From positions 22,673,503 through 22,731,002 of the forward strand of contig NC_135551.1 of the NCBI RefSeq assembly GCF_964340395.1: a DNA stretch of 57,500 bases, given 5' to 3'. The DNA is from Glandiceps talaboti. Taxonomy: Eukaryota > Hemichordata > Enteropneusta > Spengelidae. Of this stretch, positions 1-12,576 are shown in pieces. Within the stretch, counting starts at the first letter, position 1, and each line of letters opens with the position of its first letter. The notes below the pieces were generated by a model. It saw only the letters and a program-made list of their open reading frames with translations, was not told the DNA's origin and ran no database searches. The translations under genes and the position numbers were made by a program.

Positions 1-1082
1 TAACATTTAGTGATACGATGTTGCCGTTTACTACACTCGCGGAATTATATAAAACTCATAGTTAGGCACTCATGCTCTCACTGACCGACGTTTTCACAGG
101 GAAACCTTAACATTTGGTTCAATTACAACGATTTTGAACATACTGTACTTTTCACAACTCTAAGATCCTGGGTGATCACCATGTCGTGGTGTAATGTGTC
201 TGCAACAACAGGAGGACTTTTCAGATGTCATATTTACCTACTCAATGCGTAGTACCCACTCGCTTGGCTATCCATATACCTACCCACCCCCATCTACAAA
301 CTCACGCACCTACCTACCTACCTACCTATCTATCTACCTACCAACCAACATACCTGCCTACCTGCCTACCTGCCAAAATCTACGTAACAACTCGCCTACC
401 TATTACTACCCACCTCCCTACCAACCAAAACTCATAAAATACATTACTTACCTACGCACCTACCTACCCGCGCACCCACTTTAACTCCTACCTATCAACC
501 TACCTAATGTACCTACCTACCTACCTACCTACCAAATCTCATAAACCAAATCACACACCTACCTACCTATGTGCATACCTACCGCACATCAACCTACCCA
601 CCCACCTACCTACCTACCTACTTAACTAAACCTATCTAGTCCACCCACCCACCCACCTACCAACCACAACTCGTCATCCAAATAACCTATCAACCTGCCT
701 ACTTACCTACCAACCCACCCACCCATCTACCCACCTTCAAACCTTCCTGCCTGCCTAACTACCTACCTACCTAACCATCCATCTACCAACCAACCAACCA
801 ACCAACCAAACAAACAAACAAACAAACAAACAAACAAACAAACAAACTCATCTACCTTTGGACCTAGTAGACGTACCAACCTACTCACCTACCAAAACAA
901 TTAAAACTCATCAATCAGATCACCTACCTTCCTACCTACCTACCTACCCACCCATCCACCAAACTACCATCCATCGACACAGTCAATTAGACATCCACAT
1001 ATACGTAATCAAGTTATCGCAGCTTTCATCATCTCCACTGCAGTCTGTCAATCATAAATTGCTTTCTGCTACCTATTTCTAG
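1..1082 (+). other. Intron sequence upstream of the loop-A exon of nAChR-like gene 1
   Basis: This stretch precedes the 1083 splice acceptor and should be the intron that separates the short loop-D exon (45 nt in the minus-strand paralogue) from the loop-A exon. I looked for the loop-D exon (Asn-Ala-Trp pattern) and for the N-terminal exon and did not find them, so the 5' part of the gene probably lies left of the window. Most of the segment is a degenerate tetranucleotide repeat, described separately. Confidence 0.55.
264..960. repeat. Degenerate CCTA/CCAA/AAAC tetranucleotide microsatellite tract
   Basis: Long, interrupted runs of ACCT-type units cover the tract. A purer CCAA block at about 787-808 passes directly into AAAC units at 806-846. 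The open frames through it read as Tyr-Leu-Pro-Thr repeats and are artefacts of the repeat. It ends about 120 bp upstream of a real exon. Confidence 0.85.
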
Positions 1083-1192
1083 ACATGGACTGACGAAATG
1101 TTGCGTTGGGAGCCAGATGAGTACGACGGCATAGAGCAAATCCGAATCCCATCATCTGATTTATGGATGCCGGATATCACACTATACAATAA
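1083..1192 (+). CDS. nAChR alpha-type subunit, gene 1, loop-A exon (110 nt)
   Basis: Internal coding exon of a Cys-loop ligand-gated channel subunit. The acceptor is a pyrimidine-rich run ending in tag before ACA; the donor is AA followed by gtaagt. It translates to Thr-Trp-Thr-Asp-Glu-Met-Leu, then Trp-Glu-Pro-Asp-Glu-Tyr, and closes with Trp-Met-Pro-Asp-Ile-Thr-Leu-Tyr-Asn. This is the extracellular agonist-binding segment with the loop-A tyrosine (Leu-Tyr-Asn). The frame is phase 0 at entry and two bases into a codon at exit. Length and phases equal those of the minus-strand paralogue exon at 32717-32826, and 110 nt is the classical exon-4 length in animal nAChR genes. The next exon in phase could be 11593 (AA+C = Asn) or 16587 (AA+T = Asn). 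Preceding exons are not in the window. The family call is very secure; which 3' block it joins is inferred. Confidence 0.92.
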
Positions 1193-2296
1193 GTAAGTAT
1201 ATCCACACATTTACAAGCCACGCGTTGCCAAGACAGTGATCACACACCTTTAAATTATACGATTACAACACCACTCATTTTCAAATAAGAAGTCTCCAAC
1301 TATACTTAGAAACAAAAAAAAATATGTTAAATGTACGCATTGGTGGTATGATGTATGTTGATAGTATGGATGACTCGGCAGCTGTTATAGTCCCCTTCGA
1401 TTCCTCTTATTCTTCAGTAGTCCTTGATCGACCTTCCTTCGCCCATTTAATTGATACAAAACTATGTGTCCTAATTATTAACAGTTACACGTTTTTACCT
1501 TGTCCTTTCTTTCATAAGCTACCATCTCACGTCTGAAAATAATATCATAGAACCTACTTCCTGTACAGTGTTATATAGCCTTTTCAAGTTACCGTCCAGT
1601 GCAGTGGCTCTGTTTGATACAACCACGCAGAAACCAATAAAAACCACATGTTCTACACTTTAAGATAACACGATTGCAATTGCTTGCTAAATTTTGCTTA
1701 AATGAAATAAACCGTAATGCAACTAGAAGTTGACACCTGGGCGCCAACGTTTTTGACATCTGCATTTGATGTCTACATCCCTGGTCTATAGTCAAGTATG
1801 TTTGTTTTCGTAGAGTGGGACGCCAAGGCACGCGTGTGTGGACAGGACGACTGCTGCGCTATTGATTTGTGAGATAGTTACCAGGACGCTTGAATCTAAT
1901 ACGACAATCGAGATAACAAAATATTTAGGGACATGAAATCAAATGCCAATATCTATCATATCATACATATACTTGGCATTATGTCCAACATTCATAGTCC
2001 TTCATTCAATACATTTGGCTCGTGTATGACTTACCATCAAACTATGAACAAAGATGCACATCATTCACATTCGTGTACACCACTGATAGAAATATGTATA
2101 CAAAAAAATCCCAAGATGATGCCGTAAAAACATTAAACCACGGTAACATTCCTAATCTAACGAATCTCCAATTTTACCGTCAAGATCTTTTTATTTTCAG
2201 TTTCACGTTTAGGGTATAAATCTTCAACATGGTCGCCTCGCATTTCTCTTTTAATCCCAAAACGTAGACAAAATCAATATAAAGGGTATACCGAAC

Positions 2297-2390
2297 AGGA
2301 ATATGAATACAAATTTATAACGAGGGGAACATAATATGAATACAAATTTACGTTAAGGGAAAACAATATGAATATAAATTTCCGATGAGT
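2297..2390. repeat. Three imperfect tandem units of about 34 bp
   Basis: The phrase AATATGAATA(C/T)AAATTT recurs three times at a spacing of about 34 bp, followed each time by a purine-rich, less conserved tail. It looks like a small local minisatellite inside the large intron. Confidence 0.6.
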
Positions 2391-3109
2391 AAATACTTTC
2401 AAAGTTTGAACAGATATTAGCAAGCTATACACGTCGAAAGAATTTGTCATGGCATCTGAATGTTACGTCAGTGGAGAAAACATAAGTGCAAGGAAATGCA
2501 TATTTGATGAGAAACATTTATTTTACATGACGAATGAAAAGTATGTGTATCCTAGAAAGAAGTTGTATTTGTAAATGTTTGATAATGGCTTCGGAAATGA
2601 GGAGTTCCCTTTTGGAAACAAACGCAGTTTCCTCAGAGATATAAATGGTTTGAATTAAAAATTTAAGTGCATACTTCATAGAACGTAAAAGACTGGTTTA
2701 GAAATGCATTTGACAATATTATAACTTTGCTTGGGTCTTTGTAAATTCATTTCATTTTATCTTATACATTGAAGGTGTTTATGTAATATTTTACTGCAGG
2801 GGCGCAGTCTGGATTCGGAGAATTCCACCTATTTTTTTCCGATTACATTGTGAAGTGCGGCTTTCCACACATATTGCATACATATAATGAAGTAAGGGAA
2901 TCTTCACCTAAATGAAAAAACCCCAATCACATAATACTAGTCTGATTTGTGATATTGAAGTACTAAACCTAATGCTTGCAAAAGGGAAGAATATTTCCTT
3001 ACTTTCAACCACTGTCCGGAATAATTGTATAGGAATAATCTATGTCCAACTGTCCGTCCGTCCGGTCTTGTGTGCGTAGATTCCTGAATAGGCCTATCCC
3101 TGATATCAA

Positions 3110-3450
3110 ATGTGAAGTTTCAACCAAACCTGGCGCCACTATCATCACTTTATTTCGTGACCTTGACAGTGGCCATATATTTCGCGCTATTAAACATTTT
3201 TGACTATAACTCAAGAAATCCAAAACACAGGCTACATTCAACTGTCTACCCCCCATATTATATATGAGGCTAGCTTTCTTGTGAGACTTTGACCTCGACT
3301 TCAACTTTCAATTCGTAAAGTAACTGGAAGTGTGCCCAGGCACACAATGATACATGAGTTCGCACTTAAGATTTTACTTAATTTGTGTGTAAGTCAAAGA
3401 CTTACCTTTGACCTCGACCGTCACCTTCAAGGTCACAAAGAAACCATTCA
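3110..3450. repeat. Interspersed-repeat-like segment rich in GACCTT/AAGGTCA motifs
   Basis: Motifs such as TTTGACCTCGAC, CACCTTCAAGGTCAC and ACCTTGACAGTGGCC recur here and at 3280-3310, and a related phrase reappears near 3767-3830 (GTGAGACTTTGA). From memory, this style of CCTTGACCTT-rich repeat is common in lophotrochozoan genomes. The exact family and borders cannot be set from this window alone. Confidence 0.4.
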
Positions 3451-4716
3451 AATGTTTGCAGTAATAACTGTAAACACTGATCACTGTCCGTCATCTTCAA
3501 TGTATAATAAATTATTTGTCATTCAAATGGAAAGTTTGTAAACAGGAGCACGACTGAAATATTTACACCAATATTATCCAAGGTAGGCTTTTTGATGAAA
3601 CGCTAGCCCGCCAGCTGATGTTCATATTTAACACCAATTAGCAATTTATTATTAACCTTTGAAAATATGCACATATAGTTAGCAAAGATATACAAGCTTT
3701 CTGTCCAGACACTGTTCAACTAGTAATTTAATAAGTTGAAAGTTTATTCATAGAGACACAACTTAAGTGTCTACTACAGACCCATATTATCAGAGAAAAG
3801 CTGTCTAGTGAGACTTTGATAACCTTGCATTATGCTATATATATATATAGGTGACATTTTACTGTGTTTACATGTTATTTTGTTTTTGAAGCCATGTATC
3901 CCTAGAGTTTGCCATTACTATTCATCACCGTGTCTTACATCATAAATGTGTGTAAAGATCTTGTACGCCGAGTATGACCATTATGATGCTTATCTGACAA
4001 ACAAGATCAAACATGGTATCTTTGTTAAGTATTATCTTTGATTGATATTCTGGAAGTGGACAAACCAATTTCAATATATCATGATCTTAGTATGCAACGT
4101 TAACTTTAAAATGTCCATGTAATTTCGCGAATTGATGGAACTCATTCCCTCAGGTGATTAACTTCCTTTTGGAAACACAGAACGTGCGGTATCACTGACT
4201 GTATTTGCTAACGAGAAAGTTGTCGAAAATTCAGCATCGTTATAACGAAGTTCTTCTCTCACTCTTCGAGCCAGAACCTTTAATTATCAAATATATAGCG
4301 GTTTCCAAACAATTGACACAGGTATTGGCCCAATGCAAAGCAAGGCATCTAACATTTTATCATGGAAATGTAACAAACCAAAATGCAATCTTCCTCATAA
4401 TGTAAGTCACTTTTTATTGCAACAAAGGACTTCCAAATACATTTTTGATTTTTGGAAAACACTATTTGTCAAGTGAGGGTCAAAGTTGGCGACAACGTTG
4501 AGATCATGACCAGTTGAGCTTCAGACACTTTCCCATCAAGGCATAACTATGAATATTGACACTGAGGGGAATAAGTACTCAAGGGTCACGAATATTCATT
4601 GTGTAACCATGTATGCATTATTTTTGCTGACTTCAGTAATGCAAAAGCCTGTACAGCAAAGGTACACTATAAAGGCACAATATTAACTCGACTTTTCCCT
4701 GAAATCGCAAGTAAGG

Positions 4717-5170
4717 GAGCCTTCAGTATTTACAAGGGGGCGGGTGAATCGGGGGTGGGGGTGGGGCTGGAGGGTTTTGGGTGGTGGTGATAATATGGGT
4801 CTGTAGTAGACTTAAGTAGTGTCTCAATGAATAAACTTTCAACTTTTGCACATTGGCTCTCGGGGGAGGGCCATATTTTAGAAAATTGGTTTGGGGGAGG
4901 GTCAAATTTACTTTGACTCATTATATTGCCTAACAGTGCATTGAGCCTTCAGTATTTACAAGGGGGCGGGTGAATCGGGGGTGGGGGTGGGGCTGGAGGG
5001 TTTTGGGTGGTGGTGATAATATGGGTCTGTAGTAGACTTAAGTAGTGTCTCAATGAATAAACTTTCAACTTTTGCACATTGGCTCTCGGGGGAGGGCCAT
5101 ATTTTAGAAAATTGGTTTGGGGGAGGGTAAAAATTTACTTTGACTCATTATATTGCCTAACAGTGCATTG
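4717..5170. repeat. Near-perfect 226-bp direct tandem duplication
   Basis: Copy 1 spans about 4717-4942 and copy 2 about 4943-5170. Both run from GAGCCTTCAG through a G-rich GGGGGTGGGGGTGGGG tract to CCTAACAGTGCATTG. The copies differ by only a few bases (a small A-rich insertion near 5128). Each copy starts with the element's terminal motif, so the duplication carries an extra internal copy of the left end. Confidence 0.9.
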
Positions 5171-5228
5171 TTTCGGTTTTTTGTCATCCCATCGCTGTCA
5201 CCGGTTCCAAATCCAATTGCTGCCATTC

Positions 5229-5255
5229 AGGTTAGGGTTAGGGTCAGGGTTAGGT
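5229..5255. repeat. Short interstitial telomere-like run (GGTTAGGGTTAGGGTCAGGG)
   Basis: About four TTAGGG-like units, one with a C substitution, inside the 1.1-kb element. Too short to suggest a former telomere. Confidence 0.7.
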
Positions 5256-6710
5256 ACCATGATATCAGCCTAATATATCAAATTGCTGTTGACAACCATG
5301 TAATGAATTGATAGTCAGTTGTAGTGTGAGGAGAGGAGTGTATCTCACAGGTGTAAAACGGGAGCAGTTCGGTAAGATACTAGGGATAATGTTGTGGGGA
5401 TGTTGACCTCACTCCCGATGAAGTCAGGAGTGTGCCAATCTATTCATTGGGAGTTGAATTGTGGCCTTCAGCTCAGTCAATGAGATCAAAACACAGGTAT
5501 TTATTAATGCAGTGCTTTCACACACGTCCACATGGTGGTAGTAGTGGAAAATTATCCAATGCCTTTAAAACTTTCAACATTGATGGCAGCGATGGGGTGA
5601 AATCCTTACAATTGATTCTGCGACTCATGTCCTTTTCCATATCTTACAACATATAACTCATGTTTTGAAGGGGAGGGTCATGTTTTAGAGAAAGAAAGTT
5701 GACAGAGGGCCGCTTTTTAGCATGATGGAGTTGGGGGGGGGGGTCACATTTTATGCAAAACTCTGAGCCTAATTTCCCCGGCCTTCCCACCTTGTAATTA
5801 CTGAAGGCTCCCTAATTGTAGTTGATGTAAAATCATGACATGACTCTTCAGAACCCATCGTTTATGAAAATGTCTTTATTTCCAGGAGGTGGGTTCCCTT
5901 TATACATATTGTGTTGAAGTTAAGTTATATATGTCGATACGTATACGTGGAATCTGCCATTCATATCAGGCACATCGGGGATACCATAGTTTAATGACTC
6001 ACTCACTCACTCACTTACTTTTTCACTCACGTATGCACGCATGGTAAGACGCCTGTTTTGACAATATCTTGGATTTAGAAATACATTTTGGTAAATCCAA
6101 CATTGGATATCACGTACATGTAATGAGAGTTATGCCTTGAAAGCAAATATCTTTCTAATAGCACTGCAAGTGACATTCCTACCATACCGAACAGTACAAT
6201 ATTTTACCTTAGGTCTTATTACACGGTAATGTTTGGTCAAGAACACCAGACACAAATGGTGCCGAAACGGTTGCGGCAACATCAATCGGCATGTGGACTA
6301 GAAAACCCTTTTGAGGCGATCAAGGGTGTAAATGCACTACTGGTGTAACGTATAATTTGTTAATGGTTATCTATGATCCCTCGCTATACAAACATACATG
6401 TTCGGGTCTACTTCTGACACAATCACTATTTTATAAACTTGTTCAGTCTATCTCCACTGGACACGACACATTAAAGCCCATCATTATACAAAGCGCTGTG
6501 ACGTAGTAACCATTATTGAATTCTTTCATATTTTTAGCCGACATGCTCTGTCTCCCGATCGATAAAAGAAAGGCTTGCGACCCTAATTGTATCCATTGTC
6601 AGAAATGAAAGCTTTGAGCAGACGTGCATTTGGAGTAAAGGATTTAAGATTAGTCAAGTGTGTATGAATCGGAAGAAAATGAATTGCAAGTTTGTTTACG
6701 TATGAAATGA

Positions 6711-6739
6711 GCAGCAGCAGCAACAACAACAACAACAGC

Positions 6740-6772
<33 letters not shown>

Positions 6773-6780
6773 AATAACAA
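6711..6780. repeat. CAA/CAG trinucleotide microsatellite
   Basis: CAG units followed by about 18 CAA units, preceded by AGCAGCAGCAG. On the minus strand it yields a poly-Leu frame that is an artefact. Confidence 0.9.
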
Positions 6781-7118
6781 CTTAGACAAATAAACGAGAT
6801 TTAAAATACTCAGGATCGGAGACATTCTTTAAGTTTCTATATTTGTCGGTTACTCGATATAACAAGAATTCGCAATCTAAAGCTTTAATACTCCTTTTTT
6901 AATTTGCTGTCACTGAACTAAACTGACCGAATAACAAACAAACAAAAATGAAAAATAGTTTTAATACGGAATAAATTGCTTTTTAAACAAAATTTATATA
7001 ATTGGTCTTGGTGAGCATTGCTTGTCTCGAAATATAACGATAGAAGCATACCAAGTTTTCTTAGTGTAATTTGTCCTTATAATGATATGTTTCGTGTTTG
7101 ACGAAAAGTTGATTAATT

Positions 7119-7232
7119 TGTGTTGTTTGTGTTGTTTGTTTGTTTGTTTGTTTGTTTGTTTGTTTGTGTGTGTGTGTGTTTGTTTGTTTGTTTGTTTGTT
7201 TATGTATGTATGTATGTATGTATGTATGTATG
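7119..7232. repeat. Compound microsatellite TTTG / TG / TTTG / TATG
   Basis: Uninterrupted TTTG units, a short TG run, more TTTG and then TATG units. Intronic. Confidence 0.9.
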
Positions 7233-10090
7233 TGACATTTTTGTTTTCAAATTAGTGTGTGTGTGTTGTGATGTCTGTGTACAGCTGTTGTTGTAAATTA
7301 AGCAGTTTTAGCACTATATGTCTGAAGCATTGCTTGTAATGCACGGGGTGCACAAAGTCCTCACCATGTGCCACAAAATTTCATTTTCAACCACCCTTAG
7401 GTTCTGCTCTTACTAGACACCTTAGCTTCATTCATATTCTTGATTGAGGAGTGCGTACTTATCCCCGTCATGCAGCTTTTTGAAACCACAAATATGCATC
7501 ACAGTAATCCATTATTTTAAGTTCATGCTGTCAAGTTTTCAGGGTATAAGGCTGGTAAACTGGCTTATAAATGAAAGAACAAATTAAATCTGAAATCACC
7601 ATTCTTGTTTTCTATGATGTTATTTCCTTTTACACACACTTGCTTAAACTCAAACTTCAAGCGTAATTACCGGTTGGTTTGTTCACTTTTGATATAATAT
7701 TTAAACACTACATGTAATGTATGAATACCTTAGGGTTACCTATCAATGCGTAATAATGTAATCTGCTCAAACTGCCGAGCAATATTATGTGTGCCCAAAA
7801 GGCCTTCGTGTTATATTAATGTATTAGGCTGAAAAATACTGAATAATAGTAATACTTAAAAGAAGTGCACGGCATTAATGAAAGAACTTACTTCAATGAT
7901 GTCCCCTTGAGGCGATTTAATCAGGATATTATGCAGTGTCACGTTAATAATTCTTTTTATATGTAGACCATTGATTTGTTTTGACAATTCACTTTGGAAG
8001 TTAGAAGTATACCTTGATGAATATTCTACATCTCTCCCTCTGGCGGTAAAAAAAATCATACGTAATTTATTTTCATGGAATGGATTGTCTAAGCTGATTC
8101 ATACTCAATAAAAAACAACCACTCAGGTTGTCATATATAAGGGACTAACCCTTCTTTTTCCCCTCTTTCTAATTGCCGCTAAATGCGAATACTGCTTTGC
8201 CTGTGCTCCCATTCCTTTTCAAACCCACGTTTGTGAAAGGGCATGATAAGTGCACGAATATTCTTGAAAGAATCATATTATAGTTTTACCCGGGTTGCTA
8301 TAAATAAGATGTGAACAAGTCAATCCACAAATCCCATCCGAAAAAAAACGTGTTAACATGGATTGGTTATTACTAACATTAGTAGAGCATTTTGTACCTC
8401 AAGAACAAACGATCGCAGGCCTAGAGAAAAGCGACGTGGATTTTTCTAAATGATGTAAAATAACATCGAATCAACGAATAGGTAAGGGTTTAATTCAGTA
8501 TGTTAATGTATGCATATTTTTTTAATAATATCCACCATATATAAATCCTGCATGTCTCTAAGCTGATAATGCATATGTAATTTTAACATTTCAAGATTCG
8601 CTATAGTTATCTCTAAATTTAGGTTTGATAAAACACTTGGTTTGCTGTAACATAGAAATAGCTCTTATCCATACCATCAAGCTTTTGCATGACCACATTT
8701 CCTATCTGCTGAATTAAGACGCCCGTGTTCGGTCCATTAAGCTATATGTTAATATGTAATTTAATTTCTTCGACAAGTCTTTCGTGTGTGAACAAGGCAA
8801 GAAAACGTAGATGGTGAATTAGCATGCATCTCACGGTACATGTGATTTACCCTTCATCCACATACGAACAGATCTCGCTCTTTACTATCGCTTTATCATG
8901 CTTATATAAAATGGGATCTCTGGTAACTTTTCTGTGGCATTCTTGTATATTTATGAAAATGTCTGTGTTTGTGTACTACAAAAAGTTTAACTTCGAATGG
9001 GAATTCATTTGTGTTGATAACTTTCAGGTGACATTTTTCACGTTTGTGGTTGGGACAAATTCATCTATGTTGGTAAATTCAAGGTAATCTAACATAACAA
9101 TTTTCAAGTTTGTGTTTGTAACAAATTCATCTAAGTTGGCAATTTTCAGTTCATAATTTTCAAGTTTATGTTTACAACAAATTAGTGATAATTGTCAAGT
9201 TTGCCTTTGGACCAAAATTTCACTTAGATACAGGGACAACTTACAAAATATTTGAAGTTTAGATCAAAGACCCAAGTCTATTTGTTGTGAGATCGATGTG
9301 GTTGTCTTAAAACGATAAATGACAGCAACGCAAAATAAACTTATGGAAATGTAGTCACCAATATGTACTGGCGTCGAATGTACTGTGGTAGAAGGGACGC
9401 TCATCGGATGTTCTGCTAAATCCTAAATTCATAAAAGTTTCTAATTATAACGCTTTTGAATGAGAACAGACAAAAGGAGCCAATCTTAACCTTCAATCGT
9501 TTATTCATATATCAACACAACACAACACAACAGTTATTTGCCGAAACTTTCATTCCAACAATATTGCTATCACGTTCGCGTTGTTATATAGCAGTATTGT
9601 TGTTAATTTCTGTCTGTATGACCTTATCCATCGAATAGATTATTATGAGTAATCCATATACAGATGTCGATAAATGAATTTAATTAATGTACATGTGAAG
9701 GGATTTTGTTGTACAGGAGTTAGAATATCCCTTTTAATAATGGACCTGTGATAAATAGTGTAAATGTGGCATAACTATCAACGTACTTTAATTTTTCATC
9801 GAAAGATTTACCATCGATCAATTTATGTAATACGTATTTAAGCTGATGTGAACATATTTAAGTAATTATTCAGACTTAGAATGTTGAAATAAGTAATTAA
9901 GTAGATATACGTAATATAATAAAGCTGATTCATTATTCAACTATAAACTAATTTTGAAAATAAAATTATCATAACCTGGCTCTTGATCTATACCGCTCTA
10001 CTTCATATTGTATTGAGCACTGTCTCCACATATGAAACGACTTAATGTAAGAGTTAAGCTTATGTAAACGTAATTATTCATATTGATTAT

Positions 10091-10091
<1 letters not shown>

Positions 10092-10189
<98 letters not shown>

Positions 10190-10212
10190 CTGTGTGTGTA
10201 TGTGTGTGTGTA
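10092..10212. repeat. TA dinucleotide microsatellite with TG tail
   Basis: About 95 bp of alternating TA, interrupted once by CCG near 10126, followed by TG units. Intronic. Confidence 0.9.
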
Positions 10213-10471
10213 AATATGTATATGCATATATAAAGGTATGGAGTACTGGTTGATCAAACCAATCTTACTGGGTTCTGTTATTAATAGAGCACAGTCTGAT
10301 ATAGAAAAAATGTTTGCAACATGACTTTTTTAATTATCTAAACATCTATATTTGCCCTGCGATACAACTTACTCTCATTATACATTTCTTTACCGCCTGA
10401 CTATCCTAGATAACCGGTCCATTGGATTTTTTTAGAAAAAAATATGATATATAACAAAACTGAAATCTACT

Positions 10472-10523
10472 TGTTGTTTTGAGGTTTTAAATTCGTTATA
10501 TTGTTAACCTCAAAACGACAAGA
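10472..10523. repeat. Short hairpin (17-bp arms)
   Basis: CTTGTTGTTTTGAGGTT is followed about 19 bases later by AACCTCAAAACGACAAG, its inverted complement with one mismatch. It could be the remnant of a small palindromic element. Confidence 0.6.
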
Positions 10524-10682
10524 AGATCCCGACTAGCTCTTTATACTAAATACAAGTATATAGACCCATTAACCCGAATACCTAACCTTTCACCCTTTCG
10601 AACATAAAATCAGCACAAGTACTATCATGTTGTGTTCCTTACGTTTGACCCAGTATCCACCGTTTGTGCCTTTTATTAAACA

Positions 10683-10688
10683 CGTGTG

Positions 10689-10721
<33 letters not shown>

Positions 10722-10723
10722 AT
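10683..10723. repeat. TG/TA/TG compound dinucleotide repeat
   Basis: TG units flank a TA core. Intronic. Confidence 0.85.
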
Positions 10724-11592
10724 GATTGAGTTGAATAAATTATGTATTTTCGTCATGTGCAAATGACAGATTATTTTTTGATTTATAGATATGAAATATC
10801 TAAAATCGGGTATTGATTTTTGGGAAAGGATAGGTTTTGATCTTTGAATATGGACCTCTAATACATGACCCAAATGATTCTCATTTATATACCCGCAAAT
10901 TCCCTTTTTTATAATAAGGGTTGGTTGTAGCCAGTTGAATTGTGTGATTGTGTGTCACAATATCTATTCACTTTTGAATGTATTGTTCAGGTTTTTGACA
11001 TTAATATTATACATATTCTGTTCTACATTATTCTTCACACACTACTGAGGTGCGATAGAGTATATATTTGTGGCAAGTGTTATATGTTACGTAGTCTTGC
11101 ATGTAATGCTTTCATTGTTGGTTATAATTCAGGGAAGGGTTTAGTGCTTTCTGTCAAATGTATACATTCTACACTGTCGTCGTAGAAAGCTAAGCAAAAC
11201 CATTAACATATTAAAATTAGCTAAATGTCTTTGTTAATACATAAGTTTATTTTATACCTAAGAAATAACAAGATTGCATTGGATCAAACTCCCTTTTAAA
11301 AAAGTTGTCCTTAAAATTCGGGAGGAATATTCAGATGTTAAACGTAGAGCGGCTGGAGAAAGAAAAGAGAATGGAAACAATGCCCTTCATTTATTCCTGC
11401 ATACAGCTTACACACAGCTTACTATACCTGTAACATACATGCTAAACAATGCACGGCGCTTGCAATATGTTTTTTTGGCAGCCACCTTATTGCCCAGTAT
11501 ATTCACATATATTCGTATGTTTTCGTGATCTACTCGTTTTTCAAAATTTGCTGTGCATTGCCTTACCACCCATTCTTTGTTGTGTTTTACAG

Positions 11593-12143
11593 CGCTGAGG
11601 CGGTTGACTATTCAGCGGACAGCGAATCAGGATCGAATTGTGTCATCAACTTCACAGGAAGTATACATTACAAATCTAGACCCACCATTTTAAAAAGTAC
11701 TTGTCAGGTGTACGTCAAATACTTCCCCTTTGATGTCCAAATGTGTAAGATGAAATTCGGATCCTGGGCGTACGACAGCCAACAGGTTAATATGCTACAA
11801 GTTAGAGAAGAACCACGACTGGACCATTTCATCCAGAATGAACAATGGCAGCTGGAATTCGCTTTAGCACGCCGACACATTACCTATTATTTATGCTGTC
11901 CAGAGGTGTATCCCGATATATCGTTCTACATTTGCATCAGAAGGAAGCCACTATATTATATATATAATCTAATTATCCCGTGTGTGCTGCTGTGTGCGTT
12001 GTCGTTCTTGGGGTTTTTCATGCCATATAACGTTGGAGTAGTTAAGGCTTCCCTCAGCGTGACACTGATTCTGTCACTAACAGTATTTCTTCTACTGGTC
12101 GCTGAAATGATGCCTCGAACGTCAAAAGAGATACCTTTGATCG
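11593..12143 (+). CDS. nAChR alpha-type subunit, gene 1, Cys-loop / M1-M2 exon (551 nt)
   Basis: Codes for the second half of the extracellular domain plus M1 and M2. Counting the shared split Asn as 1: the Cys loop is Cys38-Cys52 with 13 residues between and Phe-Pro-Phe-Asp inside; the loop-B tryptophan is Trp59 (Gly-Ser-Trp); loop C is Tyr-Leu-Cys-Cys with the vicinal pair at 102-103, marking an alpha subunit. An Asn-Phe-Thr glycosylation site lies before the Cys loop. M1 is about 121-143 and M2 about 152-171, with Leu9' (161) and Glu20' (172). The M1-M2 linker is Tyr-Asn-Val-Gly-Val-Val-Lys: Glu -1' is missing and one residue is added compared with vertebrate alpha7. Acceptor ttttacag; donor G/gtaaga after Pro-Leu-Ile. 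Predicted role: agonist-gated ion channel subunit in the plasma membrane. Confidence 0.96.
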
Positions 12144-12576
12144 GTAAGATCAAATAATTTTATGTACTTCACACTCATATAAAAATGATTTCTACCTGAT
12201 ACTATCATAGTTGCATCCTGACATGGTCATTACATTTGTCAAATACAAAGGCCATGTCTACTTGGCTCAACAATTCGATTAGCTTAATATAAGGTCATAT
12301 ACATGTGATCTGCTTCCCGGTCACATTTTCTAGAATGCTGCCTTAAATCAATTAGTCAAACACCGAGATTTACAGCTAGTGTTGTTTTACAATTAAAATG
12401 TTGATAACTCTGTAAAAAAAATATCAAAGATAACATTACCTTCATCACATGCTCTTGCTTTTATCGGAGCAATAACAAACTACCAGTCTCTGTAAGAGGG
12501 ACAGTCTATCATTATACAGAGTACTTGAATTAATGAATTATAACGGTCTTCTCTATTTCTTTTCTTCATATTTCAG
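12144..12576 (+). other. Intron between M2 and M3 exons, gene 1
   Basis: 433-bp intron with donor gtaaga and acceptor atatttcag. I see nothing else in it. Confidence 0.9.

Larger units (their letters stand above)
4715..5812. mobile_element. 1.1-kb non-autonomous element with inverted termini and TAA flanks
   Basis: The left end reads GGGAGCCTTCAGTA..TTACAAGG and the right end is its inverted complement with about one mismatch, giving terminal inverted repeats of roughly 24-26 bp. Both outer flanks are TAA (4712-4714 and 5813-5815), consistent with a 3-bp target duplication. PIF/Harbinger elements duplicate TWA, so that superfamily is a reasonable guess. No transposase frame is visible, so it would be non-autonomous. 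Inside are a 226-bp tandem duplication, a short telomere-like run and G-rich tracts. A decayed relative lies at about 15310-16060. Confidence 0.6.
1193..11592 (+). other. Large intron (about 10.4 kb) between loop-A exon and first pore cassette
   Basis: Bounded by a good donor (gtaagt at 1193) and an acceptor (ttttacag at 11583-11592). I read it for further nAChR exons and found none. It holds an imperfect 34-bp triplet repeat, a GACCTT-rich interspersed segment, a 1.1-kb inverted-repeat element, several microsatellites and otherwise unassignable AT-rich sequence. Short open frames inside it show no recognisable domain. Confidence 0.7.

Noticed and set aside
3005-3304. Minus-strand 99-codon frame
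   Set aside because: Lies in an interspersed-repeat-like segment and shows no domain.
5229-5255. Chromosome-end or telomere remnant
   Set aside because: Only about four imperfect TTAGGG units inside a dispersed element; far too short for a telomere or fusion point.
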